Positions 53,020 to 61,243 of a DNA stretch of 64,000 nt are shown piece by piece. The stretch comes from VAZQ01 sp963725065. GTDB lineage: Bacteria; Pseudomonadota; Alphaproteobacteria; Rhizobiales; Xanthobacteraceae. A program made the position numbers and the translations under genes. The notes under the pieces were generated by a model that had not been told where the DNA came from, searched no databases, and was given only the letters and a program-made list of their open reading frames with translations. The stretch is from the NCBI GenBank assembly GCA_963725065.1, contig CAVRXD010000014.1, positions 32,663 to 96,662 of the forward strand, read 5' to 3'. The stretch's first letter is position 1; each line of letters opens with the position of its first letter.

Positions 53020-53304
53020 CTAGCACCGCTGTTTGCAGATGAGCTGTTGCGTGGTGCAGCTCAGGCTGCACTGCGGGTTGGCCGGCGAGGCGGGGCCGAG
53101 GCCCACGCATGTATTCAGGCAGTTCATGGCCACCGAATCGCAGGTGATGGCGCAGGTGCCCGCGGCCGTTGCCTGCGGCAGCAGCTGTGGCGGCGGCAGC
53201 GCCGGCGCGGTCTGAGTCTGCGCCAGCCGGATCGGGTCGGCCCCGAACGCGGCCGATGTCCCGAGCACCACGAGCAGGATGCTCAACTGCAGCAAATACC
53301 TCAT
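53020..53304 (-). CDS. secreted cysteine-rich protein with a duplicated CX3CX6CX3C unit
   Basis: The 94-residue protein has a signal peptide (hydrophobic residues 4-20, cleavage near AFGAD), a Pro/Gln-rich linker, then eight Cys in two equal units: C-x3-C-x6-C-x3-C, 12 residues, and C-x3-C-x6-C-x3-C. Cys are spaced as on two antiparallel helices tied by disulfides, a helical-hairpin-like design. GGAAGGGACCC precedes ATG 53304. The gene lies upstream of tRNA-Thr on the same strand. I do not recognise a named family. Confidence 0.7.
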   Translation of the reverse strand: MRYLLQLSILLVVLGTSAAFGADPIRLAQTQTAPALPPPQLLPQATAAGTCAITCDSVAMNCLNTCVGLGPASPANPQCSLSCTTQQLICKQRC

Positions 53305-53429
53305 GGGTCCCTTCCATGGGTTGGACCAATCACGCGAACAATACTCTTTTCACCCCGGCCGTGAAACCGAAGCCGACGCTGCACGGCGTCGCACAAGCCG
53401 GCCGACCAATTGGGTGTGATGCATCCAGA

Positions 53430-53462
53430 CGAAGAAACCCCGGCCGTGGGTGGCGGCCGGGG
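53430..53462 (-). terminator. minus-strand terminator upstream of the Cys-rich gene
   Basis: The stem CCCCGGCC/GGCCGGGG with a G-rich loop lies at 53438-53462. Read on the minus strand it is followed by TTTCTTC. It would end transcription coming from the right, for example from the small gene at 53941-54132. Confidence 0.6.
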
Positions 53463-53853
53463 CTGGGTGCTTGAGACCGGATGTCGGAGGGTGTCCCGAC
53501 GGTTCGACCCTGCCAGAAGATGGTTAGCGATCGGTAAAGACGGCGTGCGGCACGCACCGGCGACGATCCGGCAGGTGGGCCGGCTTCGCTGATCCGCGGT
53601 CGGGCATACCGGCGTTGAGAGTTCTGTCGGCAGAGCGTTTCGACCTACGCGATATCAGCGGTTTAAGAGATTGAATTAAAGCGTTACGGCAGCCTCCGCC
53701 GAGGGGGAACGCACGCCGGATACGGCGTGCTCGCCGCAGCGAGCCGGCGCCGAAAAATCTTTCACGCCGGCGGGAACCGGCGAGGGGGGATCGGAATTGG
53801 CTGCAACGGGAAGAGCTCAAGGACCCTCGAGCTCGTTCGTCCCACCACTACAA

Positions 53854-53878
53854 CCCCGCCTCGGCGGGGTTTTTCTTT
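53854..53878 (+). terminator. plus-strand rho-independent terminator without an upstream gene
   Basis: CCCCGCC, a two-base loop and GGCGGGG are followed by TTTTTCTTT, a textbook intrinsic terminator on the plus strand. Confidence 0.75.
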
Positions 53879-53940
53879 GGCGGCGGGCAGCAGGACATCG
53901 GGACGCAGAGTCGTCCCACGGTAACCGCCTCCGCCAGCGG

Positions 53941-54132
53941 TCAAGTCGTGTGTCCGGGATCGAGCGGCGACGGGGTCTGCAGCTTGCTGTCTTCCGTCAT
54001 GGTCGCGGTGTCGGGAACGCCTTTCTCGCCGCGCGGCCCGAGCTCCTTGCGGGCGATGTCGTCCTCGGTCAGGCGATCCTCTTCCCGGTTCTGGCGTATC
54101 TTGGCCTTCTCACGAATGGTCTGAGCCATCAT
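53941..54132 (-). CDS. small hydrophilic hypothetical protein
   Basis: The 63-residue protein is rich in charged residues (AQTIREKAKIRQNREEDRL, then EDDIARKELG) and has no hydrophobic segment. It may be largely helical and disordered at the C-terminus. GAAGGGTGAAG precedes ATG 54132; GTG 54138 is an alternative. No family is recognised. A terminator at 53430 lies downstream. Confidence 0.5.
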   Translation of the reverse strand: MMAQTIREKAKIRQNREEDRLTEDDIARKELGPRGEKGVPDTATMTEDSKLQTPSPLDPGHTT

Positions 54133-54348
54133 CTTCACCCTTCAAGAGACCTGCATCCGTCAACACGCCCCAGCCCAGAATAGGCCGGAACTTTGTTCCA
54201 ATCGATAGCCTGTTCGCGGCCGCTGACGGTCCGTCACTTGGCGACGCTCGACCGACTTTTTGAGGGCTCGCCGTTCTTGTTTCGCGAAATTCCTTTCCTA
54301 AATATCGGCCAGTGTCGCGTCCCTCCCAGCCCCCCTGCGATACGCGAC
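54133..54348. other. intergenic stretch without a recognisable gene
   Basis: I see no coding frame or RNA in this part. A repeated hairpin and then the MFS remnant follow to the right. Confidence 0.4.
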
Positions 54349-54390
54349 ATGAAGAAGCCCCGGCAGCGTAAGTTCGCCGGGGCTTCGGAT
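54349..54390 (-). terminator. hairpin copy A of a repeated terminator
   Basis: The stem AAGCCCCGGC/GCCGGGGCTT lies downstream of the MFS remnant on the minus strand and is followed there by TTCTTC. The two arms and flanks (17 and 18 bases) are repeated at 54952-54995, with only the loop differing. Confidence 0.6.
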
Positions 54391-54468
54391 TCTGAGACCC
54401 TGCTCGCGTCCACGTCAGCAGGCTCCGGGTGCGAGGCGGGCAGGGGATCTGCCCGTCTCGACCCCCGC

Positions 54469-54954
54469 TCAATATTTTGTGATGTCGACGTCCTTCGTCT
54501 CCGGCAGGAAGAAGAAGCCGACGACGAGACTCATGCATGCGATCACGATCGGGTACCAGAGACCGGAGTAGATGTTGCCGGTCGCGGCCACGATGGCGAA
54601 CACGATCGCGGGCAGGAAGCCGCCGAACCATCCGTTGCCGATGTGATAGGGCAGCGACAGGCCGCTGTAGCGAATGCGGGTGGGGAAGAGTTCCACCAGC
54701 CACGCGGCGATCGGCGCATAGACCAGGGTGACGAAGATCACCAGGATCGACAGCAACAGCACCGTCATCGGGTAGTTGATCTTGCTGGTGTCGGCCGCAG
54801 CCGGATACCCATGCGCGGTGATCGCCTGTCCGAGCACCGAGGCGAAGTTCGGCGTGTTCGCCGGGATCGTCTGTTCGCCGATCTTGACCTGGGCGACCGT
54901 GCCTTTCGGCGCGGCCTGGTGATGCGCCCCGATCGGTGGAAGCCTGGGCACCAT
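54469..54954 (-). pseudogene. C-terminal remnant of an MHS-type MFS transporter
   Basis: About 145 residues match the end of the complete transporter encoded at 55091-56731: AAWLVELFPTRIRYSGLSLP, YHIGNGWFGGFLP, VAATGNIYSGLWYPI and FFLPETKDVDITKY. The first 390 residues are missing, so only the last three or so membrane segments remain. Divergence from the neighbour shows it was a separate paralogue before truncation. It is bounded by the two copies of the repeated hairpin. An independent function is unlikely. Confidence 0.8.
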
Positions 54955-54995
54955 GAAGAAGCCCCGGCGAACCAGGTTCGCCGGGGCTTCGGATG
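54952..54995 (-). terminator. hairpin copy B of a repeated terminator
   Basis: The second copy of the hairpin described at 54349-54390 lies exactly at the broken end of the MFS remnant. On the minus strand the stem is followed by TTCTTC. Confidence 0.55.
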
Positions 54996-55040
54996 GTTGG
55001 GGGCGCCGTTCGGCCGGAAGTGCCGGTTAGGCCGGTCGCA

Positions 55041-55070
55041 AGAAAAAGGCGGGGCGCGAACGCCCCGCCC
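55041..55070 (-). terminator. rho-independent terminator after the MFS gene
   Basis: On the minus strand GGCGGGGCG, loop TTCG and CGCCCCGCC are followed by TTTTTCT. It begins about 20 bases after the stop of the MFS transporter gene. Confidence 0.85.
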
Positions 55071-55090
55071 TGTACGCGGTGATGCGCGGC

Positions 55091-56731
55091 TCAGGTCTTC
55101 TGAATGGCCACGCCCGAACTGGTAGAGATATTGACGCCCTTGGTGTCGCGCAGGAATAGCGAGCCCACGATCAAGGTCATCACCGCCACCCCGATGGGGT
55201 ACCAGAGGCCGGCGTAGATATTTCCGGTCGCGGCCACCACGGCGGTTGCAAGCAGGGGCAGCATGCCACCGAACCAGCCGTTGCCGATGTGATAGGGCAG
55301 CGACATCGAGGTGTAGCGGATGTTGGTCGGGAACATCTCGACCAGGAAGGCGGCGATCGGGCCGTACACCATGGTCACGTAGATCACCATGATGACCAGG
55401 ATCAGTTCGGCCATGAACCAGTTGACCTTGTTGAGGTCGGCCTTCGCCGGGTAGCCCGCGGCATTGAGCGCCGCCTGCCACTTCGCGTTATCCCAGCCCT
55501 CGACCTTGGTCGATCCGATCGTCAGGTCGACGCTCTTCGCTCCCGGCGCGCTCACGGTCTTGAACGACAGACCCGACTTGGTCATGAAGTCCTGAGCCCG
55601 ATCGCACTGGGTGAAGTTCGACCACGGTCCCACGAAGATGTGGAAGTTGCAGGTCGTTTGGTCGGCGGAGATGGTGATCGGATTCTTCTCCGCGAACGCT
55701 TCGAGGTCAGGGTTGACGTAGTGCGTCAAGGCCGCGAACAGCGGGAAGTAGGTGAGCGCTGCGATTGCGCACCCCGCCAGGATGATCTTCAACCGGCCGA
55801 TCCGGTCCGACAACCAGCCGAACACGATGAAGAACGGCGTTCCGATGATCAGGGAGAGTCCGATCAGCGCGTAGGCATAGAGGAAGTCCAGCTTGAGCGT
55901 GATCAGCAGGAAGAACAGGGCGTAGAACTGTCCCGTGTACCAGACGACGCCTTGGCCGGCGGTGGCGCCGAGCAGCGCCAGCAGCACGTATTTGTTGTTG
56001 GGGTAGCGCAGGAAGCTGTCGGTCAGGGGGGCCTTGGAGCCTTTGCCCTCTTCCTTCATGCGCATGAAGATCGGGGACTCGCTCAGCCGGAGCCGGATGT
56101 AGACCGAGAACACCAGCAGGACCAACGACACGATGAACGGGATTCGCCAGCCCCATTCGGCGAACATCTTGGCGTCCATGTAGAGCCGGCAGAGACCGAT
56201 CACGACCAGGGCAAGGAAGAAGCCGAGCGTGGCCGTGGTCTGGATGAAGCTCGTGGTGTAGCCGCGTTCGTTCGGCCGTGAATGCTCGGCGACATAGGTC
56301 GCGGCGCCGCCGTATTCACCACCCAGGGCGAGGCCCTGACACAGGCGCAGCGTCACCAGCAGGACGGGCGCCAGCCAGCCGATCTGGGAGAACGTCGGCA
56401 GCAGTCCGACGAGGAACGTCGCGGTGCCCATCACCACGATGGTCACCAGGAAGGTGTATTTGCGACCGACCAGGTCGCCGATGCGGCCGAAGATCAGCGC
56501 GCCGAATGGACGCACCAGGAAGCCCGCCGCGTAAGTCGCGAAGGCCGACAGCAGTGCGGCCGTGTCATTGCCGGGCGGGAAGAACAGCGCCGCGAAAAAC
56601 GGTGCCAGCGTCGCATAGAGATAAAAGTCGTACCATTCGAAGACCGTGCCGAGCGATGATGCGAAGATGACGAACTTCTCGTCCTTCGTCATGCCGCCCG
56701 CGCGGACTGACGTTTCTGCCAGCGTTGCCAT
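55091..56731 (-). CDS. MHS-type MFS transporter
   Basis: The 546-residue inner-membrane protein has twelve or so hydrophobic segments. The metabolite:H+ symporter features are FEWYDFYLYATLAPFFAALFFP, the loop-2 motif GRIGDLVGRKYT, RLCQGLALGGEYGGAATYVAEH, and SDRIGRLKIILAG in the central loop. An unusual hydrophilic insert of about 110 residues follows TM segment 9 or so (AEKNPITISADQTTCNFHIF to NAAGYPAKADLNK), shared by the remnant next door. MHS carriers import carboxylates such as citrate, ketoglutarate or shikimate. AGGGACAAACG precedes ATG 56731. Confidence 0.88.
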   Translation of the reverse strand: MATLAETSVRAGGMTKDEKFVIFASSLGTVFEWYDFYLYATLAPFFAALFFPPGNDTAALLSAFATYAAGFLVRPFGALIFGRIGDLVGRKYTFLVTIVVMGTATFLVGLLPTFSQIGWLAPVLLVTLRLCQGLALGGEYGGAATYVAEHSRPNERGYTTSFIQTTATLGFFLALVVIGLCRLYMDAKMFAEWGWRIPFIVSLVLLVFSVYIRLRLSESPIFMRMKEEGKGSKAPLTDSFLRYPNNKYVLLALLGATAGQGVVWYTGQFYALFFLLITLKLDFLYAYALIGLSLIIGTPFFIVFGWLSDRIGRLKIILAGCAIAALTYFPLFAALTHYVNPDLEAFAEKNPITISADQTTCNFHIFVGPWSNFTQCDRAQDFMTKSGLSFKTVSAPGAKSVDLTIGSTKVEGWDNAKWQAALNAAGYPAKADLNKVNWFMAELILVIMVIYVTMVYGPIAAFLVEMFPTNIRYTSMSLPYHIGNGWFGGMLPLLATAVVAATGNIYAGLWYPIGVAVMTLIVGSLFLRDTKGVNISTSSGVAIQKT

Positions 56732-57043
56732 AGGCGTTTGTCCCTGATTGCTCTCATGAGGGACGGTTCACACGCCAACCGTGCAGCAGCCAAACCGCCC
56801 CGAATCGACGCTATGTCGCGCCGGACCGCGTGTCTGTGAGCAACTCGTATTAGACCAAAGGTTATAGCTGGATTTATAAGCCTATGTTTATAAATGACTT
56901 TTTCGGAAAATCCGATGCGGGTCGGAAAGTGCGACAAACCGCCGAGGGACGCCGCTGGCAACCCTATAGTGAGCTGTTCAGAGCCGCGCGGGAGAGGTTC
57001 AATCGGGCAGATTCGGCGCCCAAATAGGAGCCGACGGTCGTTC
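56732..57043. other. divergent promoter region with an AT-rich inverted repeat
   Basis: No gene is seen. The inverted repeat ATTTATAA/TTATAAAT (56872-56879 and 56888-56895) stands out in GC-rich DNA. It may be an operator or an AT-rich promoter for the sensor kinase or the MFS gene. Confidence 0.45.
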
Positions 57044-58618
57044 ATGCGGCACGATCCCGATCAGGATGGTCGAACCTCCCTCCGGCAGCGTCTCCGCAAT
57101 AGCCTGTGGCCGGTTCTCAAATCGCTGGTGCTCGTAGGCGTAACGACGATCGGACTGCTGATCTTGGATCAGTTCTTTGCGCTGCGACACGTCACCCTTG
57201 TCTATCTGGTCCCAGTTGTCATCGCGGCGACGAAGTTGGGGATCGTGCCGGCGGTGATCGCGGCGATCGCTGGCGGTGGTGCGTCAGCGTTTTTCTTCTA
57301 TCCGCCGATCTACAGCTTTCTCGTGCAAGACCCGCAGCATCTGATCGAACTCCCGCTGTTCGTGTTCGTTGCGATCGTTACCGGCCACCTGGCAACCAAT
57401 CTCAAAAGACAGGCTGAGCTCGCGCGCCGGCGCGAAACCGAAGTGCAGGATCTGTACGCGTTCTCGCGCCAGCTCGCCGCTGCCCACACCGCAAACGACA
57501 TCTACACCGCTATCCGGCAGCACCTAACGTCGATGATCGGCCGTCGAACGATCCTGTTCGAAACAGCACCGCGAGGCGGCGTCGGTGCGACATTGTCCAA
57601 CGAGGAGAGGGTGCCAGAACGGGTCAAGCGCGAGACCGAGGCGGTGATTGGACGCCGCAAGGATTCGCGCAGCGATAGCGTCGTCGATGACGGTGAAGGT
57701 CACCTGTGGCTCGTGCGCCCCGTTGCTGGAAAGGCGGAGGATTTCGGCGTTTTGGCAATCGATCTTGGCCAGCAGGCGGGTGCAAAGGCCGATGCCATCA
57801 GGCAGCGCGTCGATACCGTTCTGGACGACGCCACAACCACGCTGGAGCATCTCGATCTTGGCCAAGCCATCAGCGAGGCGAGGGTGCGCTCCGAGACCGA
57901 GGCGCTGCGCGACGCACTTATCGGTTCGGTCTCGCACCAGTTGCGCACGCCGCTGGTCTCGATCCTCGGCGCGGCGACGGTGATCAGCCGGGCGCCGGGC
58001 AACAGCAGCGACCCGCGGCTCGCCTCGCTTGCCGATATTCTGCGCGACGAGGTCGATCGACTCAACAGCGACGTCCAAGATCTGCTCGACGCGGCGCTGA
58101 TCTCCAGCAAAGGCGTTCGGCTGGAGTCCGAGTGGGTGGAGCCTGCGGATATCGTCAATACGGCGATCGACCGGCGACAACGCCTGCTCGCCGGGCACCG
58201 TGTCGCACTGGATATCCCGAGCGAATTGCCCTTCATCTACGTCGATCCAATCCTGCTCGAACAGGCACTCGGGCAGATCGTCGATAACGCGGCGAAGTAT
58301 TCTCAGCCGGGCTCGGCAATCCAAGTTGCTGTGAGAAGCGACAGCACCTCGGTCATACTGTCGGTCAAGGACGAGGGCTTCGGTTTGGTGGGAGAGGAAA
58401 GCACGCGCCTCTGGGAACGCTTCTTCCGCGGCGAACGGCACGCATCGAATGTATCCGGATCCGGTCTCGGGCTTTGGATCGCGAAAGCCTTCGTGACCGC
58501 GAACGGCGGCGAGATCGAAGCGTTCAGCGAAGGCGCCGGCCGCGGTACGATCGTGTCAATTCGCCTGCCGGCAAGCGAAGCCCCGAAGCCGGACCTCATG
58601 GTGGGCGACGATGGATAG
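57044..58618 (+). CDS. KdpD-like sensor histidine kinase lacking the N-terminal domain
   Basis: The 524-residue kinase starts with a DUF4118-type membrane region (about residues 22-115, ILDQFFALRHVTLVYLVPVVIA and FFFYPPIYSFLVQDP), then a GAF-like region with DLYAFSRQLAAAHTANDIY, and the kinase core: phospho-acceptor His298 in VSHQLRTPLVSILG, DNAAKYS, DEGFGLV and SGSGLGLWIAKAF. The large cytosolic KdpD/UspA part of KdpD is missing. ATG 57044 is preferred because it precedes the membrane part directly. It overlaps the response regulator by eight bases. No kdpFABC genes are in the window. Confidence 0.85.
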   Translation: MRHDPDQDGRTSLRQRLRNSLWPVLKSLVLVGVTTIGLLILDQFFALRHVTLVYLVPVVIAATKLGIVPAVIAAIAGGGASAFFFYPPIYSFLVQDPQHLIELPLFVFVAIVTGHLATNLKRQAELARRRETEVQDLYAFSRQLAAAHTANDIYTAIRQHLTSMIGRRTILFETAPRGGVGATLSNEERVPERVKRETEAVIGRRKDSRSDSVVDDGEGHLWLVRPVAGKAEDFGVLAIDLGQQAGAKADAIRQRVDTVLDDATTTLEHLDLGQAISEARVRSETEALRDALIGSVSHQLRTPLVSILGAATVISRAPGNSSDPRLASLADILRDEVDRLNSDVQDLLDAALISSKGVRLESEWVEPADIVNTAIDRRQRLLAGHRVALDIPSELPFIYVDPILLEQALGQIVDNAAKYSQPGSAIQVAVRSDSTSVILSVKDEGFGLVGEESTRLWERFFRGERHASNVSGSGLGLWIAKAFVTANGGEIEAFSEGAGRGTIVSIRLPASEAPKPDLMVGDDG

Positions 58619-59444
58619 CTCCAGCATCCTCGTCATCGACGACGAGCTCCATATCCGACAGTTCCTGCGCGCGGCCTTCGAATTTGAGGGATTTGCGGTG
58701 CAAGAAGCGAGCGATGCGGAGGAGGGCATTCGGTCGGCGACGCTAAAACCGCCCGACCTCATCATCCTCGATCTTGGCCTGCCGGACCGGGACGGCTCCT
58801 CCGTCATCGAGCGGCTGCGATCATGGTCGAACGTCCCGATCATCGTGCTCACCGTGCGCTCCCGCGAGCGCGAGAAGGTGCGGCTGCTCGAGCTGGGCGC
58901 GGATGACTACGTCGTCAAACCGTTCGGCATCGGGGAGTTGATCGCGCGCGCCCGTGCAGCGTTGCGGCCCCGCGCGGTCACACCGCTCGGCGATCCTGTC
59001 GTCAGAGTCGGACGGCTTGAAATCAACCTCGCCACCCGCGCCGGGACATTCGACGGCAAGCGGCTTGTCCTTGGCCCGAAGGAATATCTTGTCCTGCAGA
59101 TTCTCGCACAGCACGCCGGCAGGGTCGTAACGCGTCAACAGATCATGAAGCAGGTTTGGGGTGGGTCTCATCTGGACGACACGCATTACCTGCGCATCGT
59201 CGTCCGCAACCTGCGCAAGAAAATCGAGGTTGATCCAACTCGGCCACGCATTCTGTTGACCGAGCTCGGGGTTGGCTATCGAACTCGGCACCTAGTGTCC
59301 CGATTCCGAGGAAGCCGGGTCGGAGCGCGTGCGACGCATGCTACCGAACGGACAGCGTTCGACTTACGTAAAATTTACGGATGCTTCATCGAAAGATACT
59401 CGCGGCCTTACGTCCCTGCTCCTAGCCTTTCTCTCCACAACTGA
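58611..59444 (+). CDS. KdpE-like OmpR-family response regulator
   Basis: The 277-residue regulator has a receiver domain (LVIDDELHIRQFLRAAF, phospho-acceptor Asp54 in LILDLGLPDRDG, VVKPFGIGEL) and an OmpR-type winged helix (KRLVLGPKEYLVLQILAQHAGRVVTRQQIMKQVWG, LRIVVRNLRKKIE). KdpE proteins normally end at LTELGVGYR; about 50 more residues of unrelated character follow, so a frameshift or a changed stop near 59290 is possible. It is cotranscribed with the kinase. Confidence 0.87.
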   Translation: MDSSSILVIDDELHIRQFLRAAFEFEGFAVQEASDAEEGIRSATLKPPDLIILDLGLPDRDGSSVIERLRSWSNVPIIVLTVRSREREKVRLLELGADDYVVKPFGIGELIARARAALRPRAVTPLGDPVVRVGRLEINLATRAGTFDGKRLVLGPKEYLVLQILAQHAGRVVTRQQIMKQVWGGSHLDDTHYLRIVVRNLRKKIEVDPTRPRILLTELGVGYRTRHLVSRFRGSRVGARATHATERTAFDLRKIYGCFIERYSRPYVPAPSLSLHN

Positions 59445-59518
59445 ACGCAAGCCACTGGCGCGAAACGGTTTTTACCGACCGGGCCAGGCGAGCTTTCGGC
59501 GGCCGAGAAAGCTGGGCG

Positions 59519-59893
59519 ATGTCCCCTACGATTTTACAGCCGTTGGTGAAGGCGCCGGGGCGCAAATCCAACGCGCCACGCGCGGCGCGACCCGTCGCAC
59601 GCATCCCTCGCCAGGCACTGATCGACCGGCGCGATCACTGCATGGTCGCGATCGCGCGGTTCTGGTCCCAGCCAGGCGACAGGGGCAGCCTTTTCGAGAA
59701 AGCGCGGCAATTGCTGACGCGACATTGGTCCGCGGCGTCGTGGCGAGCCCGCGCAGATATCCTGCGTACCGCGGAGTGGCTCATCGGCATTGGCACGACG
59801 GGTGCGGATCCCACTTCGATCAGCCCTGATGGTGCCCGCGTGATTCGCTCCGCTCGCGATCGATCAGGCGACGATCGAAACCGGGGCGCATGA
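59519..59893 (+). CDS. small hypothetical protein
   Basis: The 124-residue frame has a basic, Pro-rich N-terminal third and a central part that reads like a folded protein (VAIARFWSQPGDRG, FEKARQLLTRHWSAASW, ILRTAEWLIGIG). ATG 59642 would give a shorter product without the odd N-terminus. Its stop overlaps the next small frame as ATGA, which supports both. It overlaps the tail of the minus-strand membrane protein by 74 bases. Confidence 0.45.
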   Translation: MSPTILQPLVKAPGRKSNAPRAARPVARIPRQALIDRRDHCMVAIARFWSQPGDRGSLFEKARQLLTRHWSAASWRARADILRTAEWLIGIGTTGADPTSISPDGARVIRSARDRSGDDRNRGA

Positions 59894-60410
59894 GGCTGCT
59901 GCATTGGAGGCTCCTTCCAATGACGCCTTGGACGATCTTCCTCGACATTATCCCCGTGTTGGCGCTGGGTCTTGCGATCGTGAGCCTTCCATTGATCGCC
60001 GATGGCCCGCCCGGCGTCGTGACCGCGCAAAAATAACCGTCATGTGCCGAGCGAAAGAGAACAGCCAGCGCCAAGACCCACATGACGATGGCAACCGCGG
60101 AGGTCCACTTGGCGAAGGTGAGATAGGTCTCGCGCAGCACGACGGAGCTCGCCCATTGGGCATAGGCCTCGGGCGGCCGGACGTCCTTTTCCAGGTAGAG
60201 CCACATTTCGGTTCTGCGGTAATTCTTCGTCAGGGCCTCGCGCGCCTTGAACAGGAGAATCCCGGCCATCAGCGTGGTCAGAAATCCGCCCGCCTGAAAG
60301 GCCGCGCGCGGCTCGAACGACAGGCCGATCATCACGCAGAAGATGGCGAGCGAACCGAAGCCGCAGGCGCGCAGCACGGTGGCAAAGGCAACCTCTCGCA
60401 TATGTTCCAT
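59820..60410 (-). CDS. small integral membrane protein, hypothetical
   Basis: The 196-residue frame has three hydrophobic stretches (FGSLAIFCVMIGLSF, GGFLTTLMAGILLF, SAVAIVMWVLALAVLF) and the charged loop YRRTEMWLYLEKDVRPPEAYAQ, which I recall from small Bradyrhizobium membrane proteins of about 120 residues. After residue 120 the sequence loses that character and runs over two small plus-strand frames, so the natural stop may have been lost. Starts at ATG 60410 and ATG 60401 are possible. Confidence 0.6.
   Translation of the reverse strand: MEHMREVAFATVLRACGFGSLAIFCVMIGLSFEPRAAFQAGGFLTTLMAGILLFKAREALTKNYRRTEMWLYLEKDVRPPEAYAQWASSVVLRETYLTFAKWTSAVAIVMWVLALAVLFRSAHDGYFCAVTTPGGPSAINGRLTIARPSANTGIMSRKIVQGVIGRSLQCSSLMRPGFDRRLIDRERSESRGHHQG
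59890..60036 (+). CDS. 48-residue single-pass membrane peptide
   Basis: This short frame starts inside the previous stop (ATGA) and ends TAA at 60036. It reads MRLLHWRLLPMTPWTIFLD at the N-terminus, then a membrane segment IIPVLALGLAIVSLPLIAD, and ends VTAQK. The layout is a basic N-terminus plus one hydrophobic helix. It is antisense to the membrane protein at 59820-60410, so only one strand may be real here. Confidence 0.4.
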   Translation: MRLLHWRLLPMTPWTIFLDIIPVLALGLAIVSLPLIADGPPGVVTAQK

Positions 60411-60524
60411 GTCGCGCCCGCGGATGGGAAAACGGGTCCGGCGGCTGCGATCTTGCCGCGAATCCGCCGGCAACGCCATCACAAGCAGGTGTTTGCGGGG
60501 CAGCATTGCGGGGGGACTGGAAGT

Positions 60525-60863
60525 TCAAAGCCGAATGCTGAAGAAATTTCCCATCGCAGGAAGGGTCAGGAGAGCGGTCCCAGCCAGCCAAATCCACAAC
60601 GAGACTTCGGTAGAATCTTCCTTTGCCCCGATGACGTGCTCGTAGATGGCGGCGGGAATACCGCCGAGAATGATGGTCGCGGTCGAGACCATCAACGACG
60701 CGAACATCAGGGTCAGCCCCACGCTGCCGAACAGGAGGGCCGGGGAGAGAATCTGCGCGTGAATGAGCGCGAACAGCAGCCAGGTCTGGTTGAACAGACC
60801 ATTGATCATTCCGAAGAATGCGATGCCGATATAGTAGAACGTGCGATCCACGGTGTGGCTCAA
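60525..60863 (-). CDS. small membrane protein of the acetate permease locus
   Basis: The 112-residue protein has three or so hydrophobic segments (FYYIGIAFFGMINGLF, LFGSVGLTLMFASLMVSTATIIL, VSLWIWLAGTALLTLPA). TTG 60863 follows AAGGCGAG and overlaps the stop of the preceding gene (TTGA). I recall such small proteins near actP in rhizobia-related genomes, with no assigned function. Confidence 0.65.
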   Translation of the reverse strand: MSHTVDRTFYYIGIAFFGMINGLFNQTWLLFALIHAQILSPALLFGSVGLTLMFASLMVSTATIILGGIPAAIYEHVIGAKEDSTEVSLWIWLAGTALLTLPAMGNFFSIRL

Positions 60864-61169
60864 CTCGCCTTGGGGACTGCGCCGAGCAGCAGGAACAGGT
60901 ACAGCAAACCGACCCGCAGCCAGAACAGCCAGACGACTCCGAACAGCCAGACCACCACCGGCGCCGCGGCTTTCGGTGTCATCGGCGCAATCAGCGCGAC
61001 GAACGGATCGGTGATGCGGCAGAAGAAGCGCCAGATGTAATTCGAGGAATCCGGCGCCACGATCAGGCCGAGCACGCGCGCGGCCGAGCAGTGTGTACAT
61101 CAGAGCCGCCAGAACGAAGTTCGGCAGGTGGAAGTACCAGTAGGTCAGGAGCGGATGCGACGTGCCCAC
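60860..61169 (-). pseudogene. YggT-like small membrane protein, frameshifted
   Basis: The frame begins at a GTG near 61169 with LLTYWYFHLPNFVLAALMYT, then shifts near 61070-61083 in a CG-dinucleotide run. The rest (VLGLIVAPDSSNYIWRFF, CRITDPFVALIAPMTPKA, GVVWLFWLRVGLLYLF) lies in the other frame and ends at 60860. The pattern of two hydrophobic halves around a R-x-x-DP motif resembles YggT proteins. One base too many explains the break; it may be a sequencing error. Confidence 0.6.
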
Positions 61170-61243
61170 GGGGAGTCCCGGCTGGTTCGAACATTGGATC
61201 GGCCGCACGCATTCAATCAGGGAATGCCGGTGACCGCACGCCC

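Larger units (their letters stand above)
53305..53940. other. long gene-free stretch with hairpins, possible small RNA
   Basis: No convincing protein frame is present in these 636 bases. They contain an 8-base stem at 53711-53730 (GCACGCCG/CGGCGTGC), a 6-base stem at 53765-53782, a duplicated GAGCTC near 53813-53833, and two terminator-like hairpins annotated separately. All neighbouring protein genes are on the minus strand, so the plus-strand terminator at 53854 points to an unannotated plus-strand transcript. Confidence 0.45.
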
